A stretch of 33,766 nt of DNA from Nostoc spongiaeforme FACHB-130 (GTDB lineage: Bacteria; Cyanobacteriota; Cyanobacteriia; Cyanobacteriales; Nostocaceae): the NCBI RefSeq assembly GCF_014698475.1, contig NZ_JACJTB010000062.1:1-33766 (forward strand). Direction: 5' to 3'. Below, piece by piece: positions 7,470-14,054 of the stretch (positions within the stretch are counted from its first letter, which is position 1; the number at the start of each line of letters is the position of its first letter). The position numbers were made by a program, and so were the translations under genes. The notes beneath the pieces are model-generated. The model was not told where the DNA came from, made no database searches, and saw only the letters and a program-made list of their open reading frames with translations.

Positions 7470-7502
7470 TCTAGGTAATGTCTAGGTAATATCTAGGTAA
7501 AC
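7470..7502. repeat. Three 11-bp direct repeats at the RHH gene start
   Basis: TCTAGGTAA occurs three times with exact 11-bp spacing (7470, 7481, 7492), starting one base upstream of the RHH gene's ATG. RHH proteins such as omega, ParG and CopG bind iterated short repeats, and 11 bp is one helical turn, so adjacent dimers would load on one DNA face. Likely roles are autorepression or partition. Confidence 0.7.
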
Positions 7503-7504
7503 TA

Positions 7505-7514
7505 GTCCGCGGAC
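7505..7514. promoter_or_regulatory. Palindrome GTCCGCGGAC
   Basis: This perfect 10-bp palindrome lies next to the iterated repeats. Its core TCCGCGGA recurs at 8864-8871 on the far side of the recombinase gene. Possible roles are operator or recombination site. Confidence 0.4.
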
Positions 7515-7551
7515 AGGAACAACTGAGCGTGTTTCCATCTTGATAACTACC

Positions 7552-7660
7552 TTGACACTATCATGATGAGCGTATGAGTGCGATGGCCTAACCGCCCGGC
7601 GGAGGTGATGCCTTCTGGAGTGGCTTCCCCGTAGGGGTACACCTACGTTTTTTATTTTTT
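7552..7660 (+). ncRNA. Possible small RNA with terminator
   Basis: A plus-strand terminator at 7630-7660 has no plus-strand gene in front of it. A TTGACA at 7552-7557 and TATGAG at 7573-7578 (15-bp spacer, short) could be its promoter. The GC-rich interval between is highly structured (CCGCC/GGCGG and CCCC-GTA-GGGG hairpins) and resembles Nostoc intergenic repeat sequence. It would be antisense only to the last bases of the recombinase gene. Confidence 0.3.
7630..7660 (+). terminator. Rho-independent terminator (plus strand)
   Basis: CGTAGG GGTACA CCTACG is followed by TTTTTTATTTTTT. It overlaps the 3' end of the convergent recombinase gene. On the minus strand the stem has no T-run after it, so it acts on plus-strand transcripts. 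Confidence 0.6.
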
Positions 7661-8741
7661 ACCGATGTTTGCTTTTTCTACGCAGTGCGTGAGAAGTCCC
7701 AACACGCCCAACATGGTGAATGTACTTTGCAGTTGTCGCCGGGGAAGCATGGCCTAAATCTGCTTGCAAGTCAAAATCAGAAGCTCCATTTTTTTTAGCC
7801 AGCGTTGCGTGGGTGTGGCGCAGAAAGTGGGCGCTGAACTTAATTCCCGCACAAGCAGAAATTTCTTCCATCATCAGTCGCAACCCGCGATCGCTTAAAG
7901 GTTTACCCCTATCCCGCCGACTGGGACTAGGAAACACCGGCTGATCGTTGCCTGCATCCCCACGATAATCCAGTAGCACCGCACTAGTTTCCGGATCGAG
8001 ACTAATGGTTCTAGTTTTATTTCGTTTCCCCGTCACAGTTAACAATAGACAGTCCCCATCCTCCCGAAACTGCCGCCAAAACAACCCCGGCGTAATTACG
8101 CGCTTACCATAATCAGAAGTTTGCCGGGCAATTTCTCCCGCCCTCACCCCACTGTAAAACATGAGAGTAAACAGCAGCCAATGCATCTTATTAGTGTTAT
8201 GTTGCAAGTCTACTGCCATCGCCGCTTTTTCCAACTTAGCAATCTCGCGTTCCGAGAGAATGCGCTCTGCGAGCTTATCGTCCCACTGTATGCTTAAGTC
8301 CTTGCCCAAGTCGATAGCAAAATAACCAATAGAAGCTCTAGTACCCCACTCCCACAAACTTTTAATCGCTGCCGTGTATTTAGCCGCAGTATTTTTACTA
8401 ATTCCATAAGTATTTTTCTTTCCCCGTACTGGCTTTTCATCCTTGAGCCAAGCCAGATAAGCGTGTAGATGGAATAACGTTACCATCCTCAAATCAGATA
8501 TCCCAAACCGCGACTGCATATAATCGACAAGCTCATAACCAATTTGCCGATATGCCCGTCGCGTTTGGTCGCTTTTAATAGTGACAGAATGCACCCATAG
8601 CTCAATTAGCTGTTGTGTCGAATTAATTTTTTGGCGGTTGGGAAAATAATAATCCACAAGCGCAACACGAGCTTCATCAAGCGGTAGAGTCACCACCTCC
8701 ACAGCAAGTGATTCCACGCTTTTGACGGGTAAATTTTCCAT
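7659..8741 (-). CDS. Tyrosine recombinase/integrase, 360 aa
   Basis: The C-terminal half is a phage-integrase-family catalytic domain. The first Arg is in MFYSGVRAGEIAR, the box II motif is HFLRHTHATLA (His-x-x-Arg), the second His is in DLGHASPATTAKYIHH, and the Tyr nucleophile is the TAKY tyrosine, all in order and spacing. An N-terminal SAM-like core-binding domain spans roughly residues 35-140 (ATYRQIGYELVDY region). The start at ATG 8739-8741 has GGGGA upstream; a longer frame to a TTG near 8831 adds about 30 low-quality residues and is not preferred. Flanking RHH genes and palindromes suggest a self-contained recombination module of an island or plasmid resolution system. Confidence 0.88.
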   Translation of the reverse strand: MENLPVKSVESLAVEVVTLPLDEARVALVDYYFPNRQKINSTQQLIELWVHSVTIKSDQTRRAYRQIGYELVDYMQSRFGISDLRMVTLFHLHAYLAWLKDEKPVRGKKNTYGISKNTAAKYTAAIKSLWEWGTRASIGYFAIDLGKDLSIQWDDKLAERILSEREIAKLEKAAMAVDLQHNTNKMHWLLFTLMFYSGVRAGEIARQTSDYGKRVITPGLFWRQFREDGDCLLLTVTGKRNKTRTISLDPETSAVLLDYRGDAGNDQPVFPSPSRRDRGKPLSDRGLRLMMEEISACAGIKFSAHFLRHTHATLAKKNGASDFDLQADLGHASPATTAKYIHHVGRVGTSHALRRKSKHR

Positions 8742-8860
8742 AATAAAATTCCCCAACCCCCACTGATAATTATGATGCCGAGAACCGTAATTCCCGGTAT
8801 CTTTATGATAGTTGTTTCCCAAGCACCACAAAATTACTCATCGAAAATAATCTATATCGT

Positions 8861-8874
8861 ATATCCGCGGATAT
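8861..8874. promoter_or_regulatory. 14-bp palindrome ATATCCGCGGATAT
   Basis: This perfect palindrome lies between the divergent recombinase and RHH genes. A copy with one mismatch (ATATCCGCAGATA) lies at 9026-9038 over the start of the plus-strand RHH gene. The spacing and symmetry suit an operator for that RHH protein or a recombinase arm site. Confidence 0.45.
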
Positions 8875-8906
8875 CCCGTATGCGATGATGGTAGTGAGAA
8901 GAGTAA

Positions 8907-8937
8907 GGGAAGTAGGGGGAGATGGGGAGGTAGGGGG
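8907..8937 (+). other. G-quadruplex-type motif
   Basis: Four G-tracts (GGG, GGGGG, GGGG, GGGGG) are separated by loops of 5, 4 and 5 bases, which fits the G3+N1-7 rule. It lies in the leader region of the plus-strand RHH gene, about 85 bp upstream of its start. Purine-rich tracts of this kind also occur as simple repeats in cyanobacterial intergenic DNA. Confidence 0.4.
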
Positions 8938-9020
8938 AGTAAGTAAATATTAGAACTCGAAGCAAATGGTTAAAGAACTGGTTAGAAATCACTTCTCCAC
9001 AACAAAAGCGCGAGGGACTG

Positions 9021-9515
9021 GTGGAATATCCGCAGATAAATATAAAACTTCTGTCAGAAGAAGATCGGGAGTTGGTGAAGCAGGCCAAGCAGCGTGCTGA
9101 GGAGTTGCGCCTCACTTTTAAGGAGTTTGTGCTGAATTGTATTAGAAACGCACTCTTTGAAGAGAGTCCAGATGGTGCAGATAGTGCAACTGCTGCTGAA
9201 ATTGAAGCTTTAAAAGCTCAAATCGCCACTCTGGAAGAGAAGGTGAATATTCCTTCTGCGACCAAATCGGAAGTACATACCCTCCAGGAGCGGTTAAATC
9301 AATTGCGGGTGGGGATTTCAAATGAAATTAAGAAAGATAGGGAGCAACTTGCTTCTTTAACGTTGGCGATCTCCCGACTTGAAAGCCAAGTTGAGCAGCT
9401 GATACCTTCTTTAAATCTTCAAGTGGATGGCGAAGGTAATGCCGACAGTGATAGCGACTGGATTTTTGGGGAAGACTCAGGCAGTTTGGGAGGAGAAGAT
9501 GTTGGGGGTTTTTGA
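9021..9515 (+). CDS. Ribbon-helix-helix/coiled-coil protein, 164 aa
   Basis: The N-terminus reads as a ribbon-helix-helix domain: strand INIKLL (residues 6-11), helix SEEDRELVKQAKQRAEEL, helix TFKEFVLNCIRNAL. A coiled coil spans about residues 58-130 (EIEALKAQIATLEEKV, then ERLNQL and LAISRLESQVEQL). An acidic Gly/Ser/Asp tail ends the protein. The start is a GTG at 9021 with GAGGG upstream. It is divergent from the recombinase and has the same overall design as the RHH protein at 6944-7468 on the other side. The start codon overlaps a copy of the ATATCCGC palindrome, which suggests autoregulation. Confidence 0.65.
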   Translation: MEYPQINIKLLSEEDRELVKQAKQRAEELRLTFKEFVLNCIRNALFEESPDGADSATAAEIEALKAQIATLEEKVNIPSATKSEVHTLQERLNQLRVGISNEIKKDREQLASLTLAISRLESQVEQLIPSLNLQVDGEGNADSDSDWIFGEDSGSLGGEDVGGF

Positions 9516-9539
9516 AATTTTGAAAGATGGAACAAACAA

Positions 9540-9606
9540 GTCAAATCCTCTTTCCTTCTGCTTTCTGCCTTCTGCTCACTGAGCGCAGCCGAAGTGTGCC
9601 TCCTGC
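9540..9606. repeat. Cyanobacterial intergenic repeat sequence
   Basis: A CTTTC-TGCCTTCTGC type pyrimidine tract is followed by CACTGAGCGCAGCCGAAGTG. Both strings are of the kind found scattered between genes in Nostoc-type genomes. A frame across it has repeat-derived composition and is not called as a gene. Confidence 0.45.
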
Positions 9607-9711
9607 CTTGTTTCTTGAAAGAGGGTTAAGCCTGAACATATTTGCAAAGCTTGGCAGCGTTTACATGAGCAAAACTGGCTTACTTCGAGGTAATTGTTAT
9701 AAAAACTTTTC

Positions 9712-9966
9712 TTAAGACCTTCGTTGGCAAGTTCCAGCACAGGGTTTTTTGCAAGTGAAACACACAATAGTTTGTTGGTACTCTATAATTTGCTGGCTAG
9801 TAAAATACTTTTCCCTAATCCGAACCTCTTTCATACGGTTAGGCTCAATTAATGCTGCAAAATCACCAGGAAAGTAACGTATCTGCTCTTTTGCATTTTT
9901 TACCTCAACACCATCTATACTTTCCACCATCAAATTTGATTTCAGTTTTAAATTTGATTTTTTCAT
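9712..9966 (-). CDS. Small Cys-motif protein downstream of Hsp70, 84 aa
   Basis: The gene begins 22 bp after the Hsp70-like gene's stop codon in the same direction and is the last gene of the cluster. The product starts with a basic segment (MKKSNLKLKSNL), has a central beta-like part (IRYFPGDFAALIEP), and ends with CFTCKKPCAGTC, a C-x2-C-x3-C-x3-C arrangement that could bind zinc. No clear Shine-Dalgarno site is visible, so it may depend on read-through from the gene before it. No family was recognised. Confidence 0.55.
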   Translation of the reverse strand: MKKSNLKLKSNLMVESIDGVEVKNAKEQIRYFPGDFAALIEPNRMKEVRIREKYFTSQQIIEYQQTIVCFTCKKPCAGTCQRRS

Positions 9967-9988
9967 AGCAGATTATCTCAAATAAAAA

Positions 9989-11467
9989 TTACGCAAACCG
10001 TAAGCCATAACATAAATCGTGAATATCAGTATAAACTGGTTTATCTTTTACAGATCCCTTGGCACTAACTCGCAAGATTACATCCTTATCTATCCTGAAG
10101 TCAGCAACAATTCTTTCCTTGTATATACTTTGTAATACTTTAGATATCGGAACATTAATAATTTCTTTTACTTGATGTTCTCGATTATCTAAATTTGTAG
10201 TAATAATTAACCTGCCTTCGCCTTCTCGATTATCTGTACAAAAAAACACAACTTCTTTTTTGGCAGTATCCGGTTTTAGAATAGTTCCGCTGTCAAATAC
10301 GGTGTAGTGACTTTGGTCTGCAAGCTGAATATCAATAGGCTGAACTAAATATGGTTGCCAATTATAGTAAGAAATAATTGCTGCACCTTCAGCAATAACT
10401 GTGTCTGCATTAGGAAGCTCAATAACTTTAGTCAGCCCAAAAGTTTTATGCATTTCATTAATAAGTAGCGGAATGCGAGAAGTTCCACCAATTAGTAGCA
10501 CCTGATTAATTTGTGATGGCTGAAGACGTGCATCGTGCAAAATTTTATCTACAAAACCCATCGCATCTTGGATTTGCAATTGAATAAGGGATTCAAATTG
10601 ACTACGATTTATATCTTGGAATAAGTTATAGCTTTTTTGATTGTCTGAATAAAAATCAAAAAGTTCTATTGAAGAGTTCTGCTTGAGACTTAAATCTATT
10701 TTACAAAACTCTACTTCATGAAGCAGTAGACTTTCAATCCCTGGCTCAATCCGAAAACCTTCTGAGCTAATACCCTTTTCTTTCTGAAATGTATCTATCA
10801 CATAATTTATCAATAGTTCATCAAAATAATCTCCCGATTTACCATTAGCACCAGCAGTGCTAACTTCGTATAAACAACCAGAATCAAGTTTGACTAAAGT
10901 AATGTCTAAAGTTCCTCCACCCCAGTCAAATACTAAAATATTTTCTCGCTTTTGCTTCAGATTATCCCACCGATTTGAGTCAGCTAATAAATAGCCAACA
11001 ACCGCAGCAAAAGGCTCATGAATAAAAGTTTTTATAGTAATTCCTGCCATTTCAGCAGCTTTACGAATCGCCCTTCGCTGCCGCCCATTAAAATATAGTG
11101 GTACAGTTATAACAGCTTCTTTAATAGCCTGGAAGTTCCGATATCTTTTTTCAGCGTCTTCTTTTAAAAAGCGAAAAATTTCGCTGGCTACCTGCCACGT
11201 ATATTTAGGCTTACCAAAAATCTCGAACTCTTCTTCCTTCTGAATTTGACTTTTAATTGATCTAATAAATTTATTGCCAGGTGTATTCTCAAAATCTCTA
11301 ATTTGGTCTTTAGCCTTTCGACCTACAATAGGCTGAGAATCGCCTTGATACCAAATTACCGATGGATGTGGCAGATTTTTCTCATCCACAAATGAAGTTA
11401 CTTCTCTGCCATTAAAAGCAGCAGCTACTGAGTTAGTCGTACCAAAATCAATACCAAAACCCACCAT
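9989..11467 (-). CDS. Hsp70/DnaK-like protein with shortened substrate domain, 492 aa
   Basis: The actin-like ATPase domain fills about residues 1-375. It has phosphate-1 motif GIDFGTTNS at the N-terminus, VITVPLYFNGRQRRAIRKAA, phosphate-2 motif FDWGGGTLDIT (near 184) and adenosine motif LLIGGTSRIP (near 329). Only about 115 residues follow, against about 250 in DnaK, so the helical lid is missing and a reduced beta-type substrate domain remains. The ATG at 11465-11467 is chosen; a TTG two codons earlier is possible. The start lies within about 8 bp of the upstream coiled-coil gene's stop. It is a specialised chaperone of this gene cluster rather than the housekeeping DnaK, and no dnaJ is nearby. 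A role in assembling or disassembling a protein-DNA complex is inference. Confidence 0.85.
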   Translation of the reverse strand: MVGFGIDFGTTNSVAAAFNGREVTSFVDEKNLPHPSVIWYQGDSQPIVGRKAKDQIRDFENTPGNKFIRSIKSQIQKEEEFEIFGKPKYTWQVASEIFRFLKEDAEKRYRNFQAIKEAVITVPLYFNGRQRRAIRKAAEMAGITIKTFIHEPFAAVVGYLLADSNRWDNLKQKRENILVFDWGGGTLDITLVKLDSGCLYEVSTAGANGKSGDYFDELLINYVIDTFQKEKGISSEGFRIEPGIESLLLHEVEFCKIDLSLKQNSSIELFDFYSDNQKSYNLFQDINRSQFESLIQLQIQDAMGFVDKILHDARLQPSQINQVLLIGGTSRIPLLINEMHKTFGLTKVIELPNADTVIAEGAAIISYYNWQPYLVQPIDIQLADQSHYTVFDSGTILKPDTAKKEVVFFCTDNREGEGRLIITTNLDNREHQVKEIINVPISKVLQSIYKERIVADFRIDKDVILRVSAKGSVKDKPVYTDIHDLCYGLRFA

Positions 11468-11475
11468 AATCAAAT

Positions 11476-12603
11476 CTACTCTGTTAATTGTTCTCTAATT
11501 TTTTTAAGGATTCTCAGTCCCATTTGGCTATTTTCTTGAAAGTTATCATTAGCACCAATTAAACATCGCTCTAACTTGTTTAATTCATGCTCTAGACGAT
11601 TTTTCACATTGCTTAATGTGGCTTCTTTCTGCTGACTAATCTTAGCTTGGCTAGAAGTTTCCAATTGTGCATATAGTTCTCTTTCGTGTTCTATATCATT
11701 TTGACTCTGTTCTAAGTTTTTCTCTGCATCTAGAATTTGTTGCTTTAACTCTTGGCATTGTTGTTCTAACTGATATATATAATCTTCTCTCTGCTTACGT
11801 AATTCTCGTTCTGTCTGTAAGCTATCCCGTAAATCAGCAATTTCTTGCTCCTGTCGGCTAGCTAGAATCTGAGCGTGTGTGCCGTATAATAATAATCGTT
11901 TAGCCTCAGTAGCACTGGGTTTAGCTAACTTAAATAGTTCAGCAACAGCTTTAACTCGATTTTTAATATCACTTTCTTGTTTAGGTTGGGATTTAGTAAG
12001 CTGCTGGTAGTAATTAGAGTCTGATAGCACATCCAAAATTATATTCATACGGCTTGCAATTGCTGAAACTTCGCCTTCAGCAATTAAAAATGATATTAAA
12101 TTCCTCAGAAAATCAAGTTTTTTATCATCCTCTTTTACTTTTAAAGATTTTTGGTTTGTATCTAGGTTAATTATCTTTTCTTTAATAAATTGAAATACTT
12201 GTTTATCTCCTAAGTTTTTAAGTATATTTTCTTGAATACCTTCTTTTAAATCTAGTGTTTCACTGATAAAATTCCCAAGTTTTGGAATAATTCCATCTAG
12301 TGTTCTTAAACCATTTTCAGAGCTAAAGTTAGCAGCAACTATAGCTAAGTGTACAATGGTACGATATTTCAAAGGACAGTTAATAATTGCAGTAACTATC
12401 TTATTTTGCTGTTGTGTATCCAACTTGAATTGCTTACCAGGGTTAACAATTAGATGAATAAATCGCTCTGCTGTTTCAATCTTCCATTCTGTTTGTTTCA
12501 CTAGTTTGTTCAGATGCTCACACAAATCTTCTGCCGAACGAACTTCTTGAACTAGCCTTGGAGTTTTTTGTATTTGAGAATCTTTAGAAATATTTTTAGA
12601 CAT
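11476..12603 (-). CDS. Coiled-coil partner of the Hsp70-like protein, 375 aa
   Basis: The N-terminal 230 residues are helical with a repeat-like character (ERFIHLIVNPG, IVHLAIVAANFSSENG, FLRNLISFLIAEGE). Residues about 240-375 form a long coiled coil (RQEQEIADLRDSLQTERELR through NRLEHELNKLERCL) ending in a short helix. The start codon shares one base with the stop of the C2H2 gene (TAATG), so translation is coupled, and the Hsp70 gene follows within 10 bp. By position it may serve as a nucleotide-exchange or adaptor factor, as coiled-coil GrpE does for DnaK, but no GrpE sequence signature is visible. Confidence 0.7.
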   Translation of the reverse strand: MSKNISKDSQIQKTPRLVQEVRSAEDLCEHLNKLVKQTEWKIETAERFIHLIVNPGKQFKLDTQQQNKIVTAIINCPLKYRTIVHLAIVAANFSSENGLRTLDGIIPKLGNFISETLDLKEGIQENILKNLGDKQVFQFIKEKIINLDTNQKSLKVKEDDKKLDFLRNLISFLIAEGEVSAIASRMNIILDVLSDSNYYQQLTKSQPKQESDIKNRVKAVAELFKLAKPSATEAKRLLLYGTHAQILASRQEQEIADLRDSLQTERELRKQREDYIYQLEQQCQELKQQILDAEKNLEQSQNDIEHERELYAQLETSSQAKISQQKEATLSNVKNRLEHELNKLERCLIGANDNFQENSQMGLRILKKIREQLTE

Positions 12604-13595
12604 TAAAAACCTTTTGCCTCCGCTCCAAAAATAGGATGAGTTTTGAGACTACGGTAAGCTTCTCTTGCTTGGTTTACTTCTCCCCACTCTCGAAATAGTC
12701 GAGCCTTCAGTAAAGATAGCTTGTCCTTATAGTTGCGGTTGCTCATATTGTTGAGCAGGCATTCTAACTTCACTAGCCATCCGTACTTAAGAGTTGAGCG
12801 ATCGCAATAGTAAAGTTTTAATGCTTCTAAAAACTCTTCATGAAAATAATCAATAATGATTCCTTGGGTTTGTCTGCTGCTATATGGAGGTAAAGTAATA
12901 GCAGCAACACGTTCATAATCATTTATAAAAAACTGACTAGCCAAAAAAAATAAAGAATATTCTGATGCTTCTGCCATCTGCCAAAACCAATTCATTTTGA
13001 AGGTAATTGAGTAGCGAGTCTGTTGTGCAAGCACAGATGGGAAAGGTTGCAAGTAACCAAAAGCTCTACCAAACTGCTCAGAAAGTGACTGATAGTTGCT
13101 TGAACTTTCATTTATCTCTTGGTAATGCGCTCCCAGATATTCCAACATCCCTTTAAGGTACTGCTTGCGTAAGGGATGCTCATTTGAGCGATTGAGGGGA
13201 GTTTTGTAATCAACCCAACTATCTATACTGTTGCCCCTATCTATTCGGGTTTGTAAATCAAAGATTATATCGTCTAAATCACTGAAGTTAAGCTTTTCAA
13301 TGTCTTCGTTAGTAAATATTTCATCGTTGGTTAGGATAGCGCCGTTGACGGGGATGTAGCCGTAATAATCTCGGTGTTCGTTAAAGATGTGGTTTTGTAA
13401 GTCTGTGTTACTGAAAAAGAATTGCTGACAGAGTGGACAGATGACAGAAGGAAAACTATAAGGTGTCGAGGAGGGTATTCCCAGCTTTTGGCGAATAGAT
13501 TCAATTTTCCAGCCTTCAGATTCGGCATTATCCTCGACAGTATCTAAGAAGATTCCCATAGCACCCATTGTGTGTAACTTTATGAGTGAGCGCAT
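12603..13595 (-). CDS. C2H2 zinc-finger protein, 330 aa
   Basis: A single classical C2H2-type finger lies near the N-terminus: C53-x2-C56-x12-H69-x4-H74 (CPLCQQFFF and HIFNEH). The remaining 250 residues are soluble, helical and aromatic-rich (FKMNWFWQMAEASEYSLFFLASQ), ending in a TPR-like helical pair (ARLFREWGEVNQAREAYRSL). C2H2 fingers are uncommon in bacteria. The first ATG (13593-13595) lies in the loop of a 10-bp hairpin and lacks a ribosome binding site; ATGs at 13566-13568 or 13557-13559 are realistic alternatives, making the protein 9 or 12 residues shorter. It is the first gene of the Hsp70 sub-cluster. Confidence 0.7.
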   Translation of the reverse strand: MRSLIKLHTMGAMGIFLDTVEDNAESEGWKIESIRQKLGIPSSTPYSFPSVICPLCQQFFFSNTDLQNHIFNEHRDYYGYIPVNGAILTNDEIFTNEDIEKLNFSDLDDIIFDLQTRIDRGNSIDSWVDYKTPLNRSNEHPLRKQYLKGMLEYLGAHYQEINESSSNYQSLSEQFGRAFGYLQPFPSVLAQQTRYSITFKMNWFWQMAEASEYSLFFLASQFFINDYERVAAITLPPYSSRQTQGIIIDYFHEEFLEALKLYYCDRSTLKYGWLVKLECLLNNMSNRNYKDKLSLLKARLFREWGEVNQAREAYRSLKTHPIFGAEAKGF

Positions 13596-13614
13596 TTTTT
13601 GGGACGCTCACTCA
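13583..13614. promoter_or_regulatory. 10-bp inverted repeat over the C2H2 gene start
   Basis: TGAGTGAGCG (13583-13592) and CGCTCACTCA (13605-13614) form a perfect inverted repeat with a 12-base loop containing the first possible ATG of the C2H2 gene. A GTTATA at 13629-13634, read as TATAAC on the minus strand, could be a -10 box just upstream. The repeat may be an operator or a translational hairpin controlling the Hsp70 sub-cluster. Confidence 0.5.
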
Positions 13615-13796
13615 GTTAAGATTTCCTAGTTATAGAGTTCCCTGGTAGCTACGGAAATTAACAGTCTAGATTTGCAAACCACATCAGCGTCTGTTGGCAA
13701 ACTTGTTAATTGGGTTTATTTCGCCTCATACAAATCCGATTATTTGTATAAAAAAACTAAATAACCGTTAGTTGATTTTACGAAGAAAATAGTTGA

Positions 13797-14045
13797 GCTA
13801 CTCAGCATAAGCAAGTTAATATTGCTACCAATGTCAAAACTAACTCCTGCCAGAAGTGCATTGCTATTAGTCGCTGCTACTATATTTGGCTCCTTTGGAC
13901 GAATGGTGAGCAATTTATTGACCTTGGTGTTGATGCTTATGAGCAACAGTACCGAAAACGGGTAGTTAATAACCTCAAGAAAAAAGCTTTGGCTTTTGGT
14001 TTAGAACTCATCCTCATTTCTGACTCAACGCAATGTGTCTCTTGA
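13797..14045 (+). pseudogene. Decayed transposase fragment
   Basis: In the 459-bp gap between the C2H2 and helicase genes, the plus strand has a stop-free frame of 82 codons without a start. It reads RCYYIWLLWTNGEQFIDLGV, then DAYEQQYRKRVVNNLKKKAL and AFGLELILI before TGA at 14043-14045. The basic, helical ending resembles C-terminal tails of cyanobacterial IS transposases, but I cannot assign the IS family. The fragment suggests an old insertion between the two halves of the cluster. The rest of the gap (13615-13796) holds the likely promoter of the C2H2 gene. Confidence 0.35.
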
Positions 14046-14054
14046 GAGCAAATC

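Noticed and set aside
9527-9715. Plus-strand 62-codon frame after the RHH gene
   Set aside because: Consists largely of dispersed Nostoc-type intergenic repeat sequence.
13740-13946. Minus-strand 68-codon frame in the gap before the helicase gene
   Set aside because: Reverse-strand shadow of the transposase-like fragment, with no ribosome binding site.
13831-13965. Plus-strand 44-codon frame MSKLTPARSALLLVAATIFG and onward, resembling a small membrane protein
   Set aside because: Overlaps the longer transposase-like frame in another phase and has no Shine-Dalgarno sequence; the transposase reading explains the sequence better.
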